Origin: Streptomyces aureus
Lineage (GTDB): Bacteria > Actinomycetota > Actinomycetes > Streptomycetales > Streptomycetaceae
Reading direction: 5' to 3'
NCBI RefSeq assembly: GCF_000725495.1
Contig: NZ_JNZD01000001.1
Coordinates: 1-64,000 of the forward strand
Length of the DNA: 64,000 nucleotides
Of the stretch, positions 57,417 through 64,000 are shown one piece after another. The notes beneath the pieces are model-generated. The model made no database searches and was not told where the DNA came from. It saw nothing but the letters and a program-made list of their open reading frames with translations. The stretch's first letter is position 1; the number at the start of each line of letters is the position of its first letter. Made by a program: the position numbers and the translations under genes.

Positions 57417-58100
57417 CTATCTGGGGGTCACCAGCCGTGCCTCGTAGGCGAACACGGCGGCCTGGGTCCGGTCCCGGAGCCCCAGTTTCACCAGGATGCG
57501 GCTCACATGGGTCTTGATCGTCGACTCGGCGACGACCAGCCGCTCGGCGATCTCCGCGTTCGACAGCCCCTGCGCGATCAGCACCAGCACCTCCGTCTCG
57601 CGCTCGGTCAGCTCCCCGTACGCCGCGTGCGCCGTCGCCGAGATCCTGGGCTCCTCCGCGAGCTTGGAGAACTCCGTGATCAGCCGCCTGGTGACCGAAG
57701 GGGCGAGCAGCGCCTCCCCGGCCGACACCACCCTGACCCCGTCGGCGAGCTGGCGGGCCGAGGCGTCCTTGAGCAGGAAGCCGGAGGCCCCCGCGCGCAG
57801 CGCCTGGTACACGTACTCGTCGAGATCGAACGTCGTCAGCACGAGCACCTTCGCGGAACCGTCCGCGGCGACGATCTCCCGGGTCGCGTCGATGCCGTTC
57901 ATCTCCGGCATGCGGATGTCCATCAGCACGACGTCCGGCTGCAGCTCGCGGACCCGCTCCACCGCCTCGCGGCCGTTGACCGCCTCGCCGACCACCTCGA
58001 TGTCCGGCATCGCGCCGAGCAGCACCGAGAAGCCCTCGCGGACCATCATCTGGTCGTCGGCGATCAGCACACGGATCGCCCGGCCCGTCCCGCCCGTCAT
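57417..58100 (-). CDS. NarL/LuxR-type response regulator (first pair)
   Basis: A 227-residue regulator. The receiver domain has the phosphorylation site Asp61 (VVLMDIRMPEMNG) and acidic pocket ADDQ; the C-terminal LuxR helix-turn-helix reads LTERETEVLVLIAQGLSNAE and VESTIKTHV. It overlaps the histidine kinase gene by ATGA, so the two are a cognate pair. It is clearly similar along its length to the regulator at 59559. Confidence 0.94.
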   Translation of the reverse strand: MTGGTGRAIRVLIADDQMMVREGFSVLLGAMPDIEVVGEAVNGREAVERVRELQPDVVLMDIRMPEMNGIDATREIVAADGSAKVLVLTTFDLDEYVYQALRAGASGFLLKDASARQLADGVRVVSAGEALLAPSVTRRLITEFSKLAEEPRISATAHAAYGELTERETEVLVLIAQGLSNAEIAERLVVAESTIKTHVSRILVKLGLRDRTQAAVFAYEARLVTPR

Positions 58101-59458
58101 CCGGACTCCTCCCCCGACGGCACCGGCAGGAACACCGTCACCTCGTACCCTCCGTCGTCCATGACGCCCGTCGTCATCTCACCGTCCAGCATCGTGACCC
58201 GCTCGCGCATGCCCGTGATGCCGTGCCCCGCTCCGTGCGGGGACTTCTCCAGGACCGCCACCGGCGCGGGGCCGTTGACTATCCGCAGGCCGAGACCGCC
58301 GAGGACGTAGCCGATCTCGACGCGGGCCGACGCGCCCGGGGCGTGCCGCAGGCTGTTGCTGAGCGCCTCCTGGACTATCCGGTACGCCGACAGCTCGACG
58401 CCCTGCGGCAGCTCGCGCACCGCGCCGGTGACCGTCTTGTCCACGCTCAGACCCGCGTCCCGGACGTTGGCGAGGAGCCCGTCCAGATCGGCGAGGGTGG
58501 GCTGCGGCGCCTCCGGCGCCTCGTAGTCCTCGGCCCTGACCACGCCGAGCACCCGGCGCAGCTCGGTCAGTGCCGCCACCGCGTTCTCCCGGATCGTGAC
58601 GAACGCCTGCTCCAGCTCCGGCGGCGGGTTCTCCACCCGGTAGGGCGCCGCCTCCGCCTGGATGGCGACCACCGACATGTGGTGGGCGACCACGTCGTGC
58701 AGCTCGCGGGCGATCGTCGTGCGCTCCTCGAGCAGGGTGCGCCGGGAACGCTCCTGGGCCGTCTCCGACTGGTGGGCCGTCACCTCCTGCTCGGCCTCCC
58801 GGCGGATGTTGCGGACCGTGACGATCAGCAGGGCCAGCGCGGAGACGAAGAGCAGCGGGAACGAGTTGGCGCTGTAGTAGCCCCCGCCGAACAGCGTCTC
58901 GGCCATCAGGCTGTACGCCGCGGTCAGCAGCCACATCCACGCCGCGACCCGGGGGCGCGAGCGCAGGGCGACGACCGTCAGCACGGTGACGTGCGCCAGG
59001 AAGCTGCCCGGCGCCCACGGCCAGTCGCCCCAGGCGCCGTCGAACACGGAGACGACCGGGACCGCCGCCAGCGAGAACCAGAAGGCGCCGATCGGCCGGA
59101 CGAGCGTCGCCAGGACCGGGAACAGCGCGAGGAGCCCGCACAGCAGGGCCGAGACCGGACCGCCGCCCGGACCGCCGGCCGCGGTGTAGCCGACGCCCAT
59201 GGCCATCACGCCGAACCCGGCCACCACCGCGTGCGGGGTCCAGGCGGCGTACCCGCGCATGCGCGCGGAGAGGCGGCAGGTGATGCGGCCGTCCGTGCGC
59301 ATGCGGGGCAGCGGGCGGTAGGCGAAGGCGTCATGGAACATGTCCTGCCGCAGGTTGCGCAGCGCGCCCGCGGCGAGGCGGTACTCGGGACTGCGGGGCT
59401 TGCCCCCGGCACCGCCGGGGGGCGGGGACATCGTCTGCGTCTGGGTCGTCTCGGTCAC
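58097..59458 (-). CDS. Histidine kinase, HisKA_3 type (first pair)
   Basis: A 453-residue membrane kinase. About five to six helices (75-215) precede the dimerisation motif ARELHDVVAHHMSV with phosphorylated His254; the ATP-binding part has NSLRHAP and GHGITGMRERV. The sensor is membrane-embedded, with no extracellular domain to name a signal, as in LiaS/DesK-like kinases. GTG 59458 lies seven bases after TACCGT (leaderless). Confidence 0.92.
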   Translation of the reverse strand: MTETTQTQTMSPPPGGAGGKPRSPEYRLAAGALRNLRQDMFHDAFAYRPLPRMRTDGRITCRLSARMRGYAAWTPHAVVAGFGVMAMGVGYTAAGGPGGGPVSALLCGLLALFPVLATLVRPIGAFWFSLAAVPVVSVFDGAWGDWPWAPGSFLAHVTVLTVVALRSRPRVAAWMWLLTAAYSLMAETLFGGGYYSANSFPLLFVSALALLIVTVRNIRREAEQEVTAHQSETAQERSRRTLLEERTTIARELHDVVAHHMSVVAIQAEAAPYRVENPPPELEQAFVTIRENAVAALTELRRVLGVVRAEDYEAPEAPQPTLADLDGLLANVRDAGLSVDKTVTGAVRELPQGVELSAYRIVQEALSNSLRHAPGASARVEIGYVLGGLGLRIVNGPAPVAVLEKSPHGAGHGITGMRERVTMLDGEMTTGVMDDGGYEVTVFLPVPSGEESG

Positions 59459-59558
59459 GTTCGAAACGGTAGGGCCGGACGGGGGGTGCGGTCGTCACCT
59501 GCGAGGAGGGTCCTTGCAGGTCCCCCTCAGGTACTACGGCCGAGGCCGGGAGCGCCGG

Positions 59559-60239
59559 TCAGTAGCCCGTGGGGCGGACCAGTCCCGATTCGTAGGCGAA
59601 GACCGCCGCCTGGGTGCGGTCGCGCAGCCCCAGTTTCACGAGGATGCGGCCGACGTGGGTCTTCACCGTCTGCTCGGCCACCACCAGGCGCTCGGCGATC
59701 TCGGCGTTGGACAGGCCCTGGGCGATGTGGGCGAGCACCTCGGTCTCGCGTTCGGTGAGATCGCCGACGCGCTGCCTGGGGGGTGTGCGCGGGGCGGGTC
59801 CGAGGCGGGAGAACTCGGCGATGAGGCGGCGGGTGACACCGGGGGCGAGAAGGGCGTCGCCGGCCGCGACCACCCGGACCGCCTCCGCGAGCTGGTCGGC
59901 CGAGGCGTCCTTGAGGAGGAAACCGGAGGCGCCGGCGCGCAGCGCCTCGTAGACGTACTCGTCGAGGTCGAAGGTCGTCAGCACCAGGACCTTCACTTGC
60001 GGGGTGTCCGTGGTGATCCGGCGGGTCGCCTCGATGCCGCCGAGCTCGGGCATCCGGATGTCCATCAGGACGACGTCCGGGGCGAGTTCGGCCACCTTGC
60101 GGACCGCGTCGAGCCCGTCGACCGCCTGGCCCACCACCTCGATGCCCGGACGGGTGTCGAGCAGCACGGTGAATCCCTGACGGACCATCTGCTGGTCGTC
60201 GGCGATCAGGACGCGGATGGTGCCGCTCACGGTCGTCAT
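59559..60239 (-). CDS. NarL/LuxR-type response regulator (second pair)
   Basis: A 226-residue regulator similar throughout to the neighbour at 57417: phosphorylation site Asp60 in VVLMDIRMPELGG, LLKDASADQLAEAVRVV, and helix-turn-helix LTERETEVLAHIAQGLSNAE with QTVKTHVGRILVK. The ATG at 60239 overlaps the kinase stop by four bases. The reading frame is open far upstream, but only as a shadow of the kinase gene. Confidence 0.94.
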   Translation of the reverse strand: MTTVSGTIRVLIADDQQMVRQGFTVLLDTRPGIEVVGQAVDGLDAVRKVAELAPDVVLMDIRMPELGGIEATRRITTDTPQVKVLVLTTFDLDEYVYEALRAGASGFLLKDASADQLAEAVRVVAAGDALLAPGVTRRLIAEFSRLGPAPRTPPRQRVGDLTERETEVLAHIAQGLSNAEIAERLVVAEQTVKTHVGRILVKLGLRDRTQAAVFAYESGLVRPTGY

Positions 60240-61708
60240 GCTCTCGGTTCTCCTCGCGGGCCTGGGAAGGTGTCGTCGGTCCGGGCGGCACCGTCGGCGG
60301 ACGCGCTGCCGTTGCCCGGGAGGAAGGCCGCCACCGCGAACCCTCCGCACGACGTCCTGGAGGTCATGAGGGTGCCACCCAGCATCGCCACGCGTTCGCG
60401 CATGCCGAGCAGTCCGTGCCCGGCGCCCGGGGAAGGCGGGGCGGGGTGGCTGGGCCGCGAGTTGACGACCCGCACCTGGAGGCCCCGCGGGAAGTGCCAG
60501 AGCTCCACCTTGACCGCGGAACCCGGCGCGTGGCGCAGGGCGTTGCTCAGCGCCTCCTGGATGATCCGGTACGCCGACAGCTCCACGCCCGGGGCCAGCG
60601 GACGCGGCTCCCCCTCGATCTCCGTGGTCACGGTCAGTCCCGCCGCGCGGGTGTTCTCGACCAGGGCGTCCAGACGGCTCAGCGTGGGCTGCGGGGCGTG
60701 CGGCGCCACGCCCGCCCCGGCACCGAGGCCGTACGGGTCCTCCGGATTCTCCGAGCGCAGCACCCCGAGCACCCGGCGCAGCTCGGTCAGTGCCTCCAGG
60801 GCGTTCTGCCGGATGCCCTCCAGGTTCTCCTTCAGCTCCTCGGTCGGGTCGTCGACCAGGTGCGGGGCGACCTGGGCCTGGATGGAGATCACCGACATGT
60901 GGTGGGCGACCACGTCGTGGAGCTCGCGCGCGATGCGGCTGCGCTCCTCCAGGACCGTGCGGCGGGCCCGCTCCTCCTCGGTCAGGGAGGCCTGGCGCAC
61001 CAGTTGGGTGCGGGCCTCGCGCCGGCCGCGCAGTGCGGTGCCGAGGAGGACGACGGCGGCGAAGGCGACGACCGCGAGCGTCCCCGTCGGGTGGTAGTGC
61101 ACCACGAGGGGCCGGACCACCGGAGCCGCGACGGGTCCGCCGGTCAGCCCCTGCAGGACGTAGGTGACCAGAGAGGTCAGCGACAGCGCTCCGACGGCGA
61201 CCCGCGTGGGCGACCGGAGCGCGAGCAGGAAGAGCACCAGCGACTGCGCCAGGATCGCGGAGGCGCTCCACGGCCAGTCCGGTCCCGGGCCGGTCGCGAG
61301 CCCCGGTGCCGGTCCCCCTCCCGGTCCGGTGAGGACCGGGAGGGTGCCCACGCGGGCGCCGACGGCCGCGATCACCGCGGCGCCCAGTGACAGCCACCAG
61401 GCCGGTACCGGGCGCCACAGCGCGAGCGCGACGGCCGCGCCGAGCGCGAAGCCGCTGAGCGTGCCCAGCGGGAAGCCCAGCCGGTAGCCGTCGCTCAGCT
61501 CGTCCATCGCCGCCAGCCCGAGCGCGAGGGCGAGCAGGCACACCACGACATGCGGCAGCCGGTTCAGCCGGCGCGGCCGGGACAGCGGCGGCAGCGGCGC
61601 GGCCGCGGGCACCGCGAGCTCGGCCAGGACCCCGCGCAGGAACGGCAGAAGCCGGGCCGGGATCCCGGCGAGCACCTGGGCGAACGGCCGCTGCTCCTCG
61701 CTGGTCAC
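60236..61708 (-). CDS. Histidine kinase, HisKA_3 type (second pair)
   Basis: A 490-residue kinase with about six to seven hydrophobic segments (50-225), the motif ARELHDVVAHHMSV with His264, and NALRHAP and GHGLLGMRERV for ATP binding. It is a clear paralogue of the kinase at 58097. GTG 61708 (VTSEEQRPFAQ) lies seven bases after TAGGGT, which stands three bases from the MITE-like element. The frame is open through that element to 61930, but the extra residues are encoded by element sequence and are not accepted. Confidence 0.92.
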   Translation of the reverse strand: MTSEEQRPFAQVLAGIPARLLPFLRGVLAELAVPAAAPLPPLSRPRRLNRLPHVVVCLLALALGLAAMDELSDGYRLGFPLGTLSGFALGAAVALALWRPVPAWWLSLGAAVIAAVGARVGTLPVLTGPGGGPAPGLATGPGPDWPWSASAILAQSLVLFLLALRSPTRVAVGALSLTSLVTYVLQGLTGGPVAAPVVRPLVVHYHPTGTLAVVAFAAVVLLGTALRGRREARTQLVRQASLTEEERARRTVLEERSRIARELHDVVAHHMSVISIQAQVAPHLVDDPTEELKENLEGIRQNALEALTELRRVLGVLRSENPEDPYGLGAGAGVAPHAPQPTLSRLDALVENTRAAGLTVTTEIEGEPRPLAPGVELSAYRIIQEALSNALRHAPGSAVKVELWHFPRGLQVRVVNSRPSHPAPPSPGAGHGLLGMRERVAMLGGTLMTSRTSCGGFAVAAFLPGNGSASADGAARTDDTFPGPRGEPRA

Positions 61709-61724
61709 GGCGTCCACCCTAGGC

Positions 61725-61930
61725 GTGTCCGCAAAGTCGCGTCGTCCGCCCGAAGGGCGGGCCCGGCGGCGTCGTGGGGGTGCCCCCTGCTCGAGCGGAG
61801 CCGAGAGCTCGGGGGAGCGTGCTCTCGCCGTGCCGGGCGCAGGCCCTCGTACTGGACGTACTTGGGTCTTCGCCCGGTGCGGCGAGAGCACGTGCCAGGC
61901 GTCGCCGGGCAGGCGCGACTTTGCGGACAC
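61725..61930. mobile_element. MITE-like palindromic element with 16-bp perfect terminal inverted repeats
   Basis: GTGTCCGCAAAGTCGC (61725-61740) is repeated inverted at 61915-61930. Inside are further inverted segments (GTGCTCTCGCCGTGCCGGGC against its near complement; CTCGAGCGGAGC with GAGAGCTCGGGG). It has no gene. A direct repeat CCTAGGC flanks it (61718-61724 and 61933-61939, the right copy two bases away), as expected for a target-site duplication. I remember similar sequences in other Streptomyces genomes. Confidence 0.8.
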
Positions 61931-61933
61931 GAC

Positions 61934-63382
61934 CTAGGCACGGGGCACCGCCCCGGGGGCCGCCCGGCCGGAACCCCGGTGGACGCGCACGGTCCGGGAC
62001 GGACGGCCCGCGGGACGGCGGGATCCCCGCTCGTGCACACCGAACGCGGACCGGCACAGGGCGAGCGCGCAGCCGAAGACGGGCAGCCAGGCGACGCGCG
62101 CGGCCACCCACGCCGGGGAGTCGGGGGCGGTGTGCAGACCGGGAAGCCTGCCCGCGAGCAGCCCGAGGGCGGTCACCGCCATCAGGGACGTCTGGTGCCA
62201 GAGGAATATCGTCATCGCGAAGAGGTTCGCGAGGGCGGTGCCGGCCCAGACCGCCGGGCGCCGTGCCGCCCGCCGCAGCGGTTCGCGCAGCAGCAGGGCG
62301 AGACCGCACTGGGCCAGCCCGAAGGTGACCGCGGCCAGGGTCGGCGGGTCCAGGTTCGAGACGGCGGCTCCCGGAATGCCGACCATGGACGCCGGATAGC
62401 CGGCGCACGTCACCAGCACCGCCGTCGCCACCGCGCCGCCGCCGAACAGCACCCAGCCCGCGCGCGGCCGCTCCAGCTCGCCGCGGGTCCAGGCCGCGCC
62501 CAGGGTGTAGGGCACGAGCCAGCCGGCCGCGACGTTCACCCAGCCGAGCCAGGCCGGGCCGCCGAGGCCGAATCGCACGATGTCCACATGGAGGACGACG
62601 GCCAGCGGCCACAGCGGGTTCAGCCGGGCCACCAGCGGTGTCGCCGCGGTCAGTCCGGCGAGGACCACCAGGAACCACAGCGGGGACAGCGCCAGCTTCA
62701 CCAGGGTGTGCACCGTGCGGAAGTCCGCGCCGGACACCAGCAGGCAGCCGGTCGCCACCGCCCAGAGGGCCAGCACCGCCGCGACCGGCCTCAGCAGGCG
62801 TCCCATGCGGGTGCGCAGCCACCGCCCGTAGGTCGTGCCGCGGGCCTGTGCCGAGGCGAGACTCCTCGTCGCCACATGACCGCTCACCAGGAAGAACACG
62901 GCGAGCGTCTGGAAGATCCAGGAGACCGGGGTCAGCCAGGGCATGGACCGCAGGGGACTCGCCGTGCGCAGCGCGCCGCCGTCCGCGACGAGCGCCGTCA
63001 CCAGCCAGTGGCCGAGGACCACACCCAGGATCGCGAGGGCGCGCAGGGCGTCCACGGCACGGTCGCGCCCCGCGGGGGTGGCCCGGTCGATGCGGTGGAC
63101 CGCGGTCCGTAAGGCGGTCAGCACGGTCGGGCGGGGGGCTCCGGTCGGGCGGGGCGCTTCGGTCGGGCCGTGCGCTCCGGTCACGCGCACCTCTCTGGTC
63201 GGGCCCGGCGCCCCAGCTGCCCCGGTCGCTCCGGTCGCTCCGGTCGCTCCGGTCGCTCCGGTTGGACCTATCCGCACGGTCGCGCAGGCCCCTCCGTTCG
63301 CGCCTTTCCGCACGGTCGTGCAGGGCGCAACGGTCGCCCGGGTCGTGTTCTTCCGGGCGGTCGTGCCGGTTCGTTCACGCAC
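61934..63382 (-). CDS. Membrane acyltransferase (acyltransferase 3 family)
   Basis: A 482-residue protein. The first 95 residues are low-complexity, arginine/threonine-rich, with a GATGATGATGAT run. The membrane core of about ten helices begins AVDALRALAILGVVLGHWLV, with the catalytic-type histidine in GHW, and matches OafA/acyltransferase-3 proteins that O-acylate sugars or other surface molecules. GTG 63382 has GGAGG six bases upstream and overlaps the upstream hydrolase by eight bases. Its TAG stop lies inside the right-hand copy of the repeat flanking the MITE. Confidence 0.82.
   Translation of the reverse strand: MRERTGTTARKNTTRATVAPCTTVRKGANGGACATVRIGPTGATGATGATGATGAAGAPGPTREVRVTGAHGPTEAPRPTGAPRPTVLTALRTAVHRIDRATPAGRDRAVDALRALAILGVVLGHWLVTALVADGGALRTASPLRSMPWLTPVSWIFQTLAVFFLVSGHVATRSLASAQARGTTYGRWLRTRMGRLLRPVAAVLALWAVATGCLLVSGADFRTVHTLVKLALSPLWFLVVLAGLTAATPLVARLNPLWPLAVVLHVDIVRFGLGGPAWLGWVNVAAGWLVPYTLGAAWTRGELERPRAGWVLFGGGAVATAVLVTCAGYPASMVGIPGAAVSNLDPPTLAAVTFGLAQCGLALLLREPLRRAARRPAVWAGTALANLFAMTIFLWHQTSLMAVTALGLLAGRLPGLHTAPDSPAWVAARVAWLPVFGCALALCRSAFGVHERGSRRPAGRPSRTVRVHRGSGRAAPGAVPRA
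63222..63262. repeat. CGGTCGCTC nine-base tandem repeat within the acyltransferase gene
   Basis: Four and a half copies of CGGTCGCTC encode GAT repeats on the minus strand, in the disordered N-terminus of the acyltransferase. Confidence 0.8.
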
Positions 63383-64000
63383 GGGGCACCTCCGAGGTGT
63401 CGCCGAGGACGATGCGGGTGAGGTTGGCCAGGGACTCCGAGCCCGGCGCGAAATAGCCGCTGTGGCCCGCGGAGCCCGCCGGGAAGACCCGGGCGCCGAA
63501 GGACGGGGACACCGGGTCGGTGCCGAAGCCGACGGTGGTGCCGAAGAGACCGACGCTCGCGTGCGGCACGTGGCCGACCCAGTCGGCGGAGCCGCGGGCG
63601 GCCCAGACACGGGCGGGGGTGCGCAGCGCGGCGGCCGACGGCGCCCCGGTGCCCGGGCTGCCGAGGAGGACGAGGTCGCTGACGTCCAGGCCCGGGGCGG
63701 CCCGGCCGCAGACCACCGTGCCGTACGAGTGGCAGAGCAGGGAGACGTGCGCGGCGGGGCCGACGACTTCGCGCAGTCCGCGCAGGAACGCCCTCAGCCG
63801 GGGAGCCGCGTCCTTCGCGCGGGCCGGCGTCAGCACCGTGGTGCTGATGGTGCCCGGCGTCTCGTACCCGAGCCAGGCGACTACGGCGCCGCGCGGGCCG
63901 AGCCGGTCCTTCAGGGCGAGGGCGCCGGCCCGGAAGCGCCCGTACGTCTCCAGGCTGGTGTCCGATCCCGGGACCAGGACGGCCACGCGGTCGGCGTGGG
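63375..64000 (-). CDS. Alpha/beta hydrolase, DUF1023-type (5' end beyond the window)
   Basis: The 3' part of the gene encodes at least 208 residues, and the frame continues through the window edge (HADRVAVLVPGSD is seen upstream of the first internal start). The nucleophile motif LLCHSYGTVVCG and the C-terminal AGHSGYF are those of the DUF1023 alpha/beta-hydrolase family, typically secreted or membrane-linked in actinomycetes. The stop overlaps the acyltransferase start by eight bases, so both are translated from one mRNA. Confidence 0.82.
   Translation of the reverse strand, partial: HADRVAVLVPGSDTSLETYGRFRAGALALKDRLGPRGAVVAWLGYETPGTISTTVLTPARAKDAAPRLRAFLRGLREVVGPAAHVSLLCHSYGTVVCGRAAPGLDVSDLVLLGSPGTGAPSAAALRTPARVWAARGSADWVGHVPHASVGLFGTTVGFGTDPVSPSFGARVFPAGSAGHSGYFAPGSESLANLTRIVLGDTSEVPRA

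Overview
The window is chromosomal DNA of a Streptomyces. It has very high GC, GTG and TTG starts backed by GGAGG-type sites, many genes with a TANNNT -10 box only 6-8 bases before the start codon, and a gene order I recognise from the region around crp and wblA of S. coelicolor. All assignments come from reading the sequence; no database was searched. About 58 protein genes and one tRNA gene are supported. There is no CRISPR array, prophage or rRNA.

Region 1 (0-22.9 kb) is conserved core: acs, nhaA, a small holin-X-like membrane protein, an EphE-like hydrolase, marP, a CoA-type Nudix gene, nth, crp, a metallo-beta-lactamase-fold gene, a second Nudix gene, ridA with a DUF4177 partner, two ArsA/Get3-like ATPases, wblA, a class A penicillin-binding protein, a GatB/YqeY gene and a metallophosphoesterase. 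Much of this order is, from memory, also that of Mycobacterium tuberculosis from acs through marP, nth, crp and the ArsA pair to whiB4 and ponA2. It combines redox sensing (WblA), envelope stress and wall synthesis (MarP, PBP), DNA repair (Nth) and housekeeping hydrolases.

Region 2 (23.0-27.0 kb) starts at a tRNA-Pro(CGG) gene and holds short, unrelated, less GC-rich genes of unknown function, one probably frameshifted, plus an HNH nuclease of the phosphorothioate-DNA-binding (type IV restriction) kind. It looks like an accessory islet beside a tRNA gene.

Region 3 (27.1-46 kb) holds a channel-like protein with two RCK domains, an S9 peptidase, a SnoaL-like gene behind a probable DNA-damage (RecA-NDp/PafBC) promoter, a SURF1 protein, an ECF/SigE-type sigma factor with its membrane partner, the asd-ask pair, the recR and ybaB genes, a SLATT protein, a membrane-anchored phosphate-binding-like protein, a PASTA-less Ser/Thr kinase and a class III aminotransferase.

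Region 4 (46-64 kb) carries a GntR regulator, a Tat-exported 5'-nucleotidase, purA, a diacylglycerol-kinase-like protein with degenerate motifs, a MarR-type regulator divergent from a two-gene ABC exporter with an operator palindrome between them, a 24-bp minisatellite, a cytochrome P450, two tandem NarL/LiaS-type two-component systems, a 206-bp MITE-like element with 16-bp perfect terminal inverted repeats, a membrane acyltransferase and the 3' part of an alpha/beta hydrolase gene cut by the window end. The window begins with a 40-base run of G that may be an assembly artefact.
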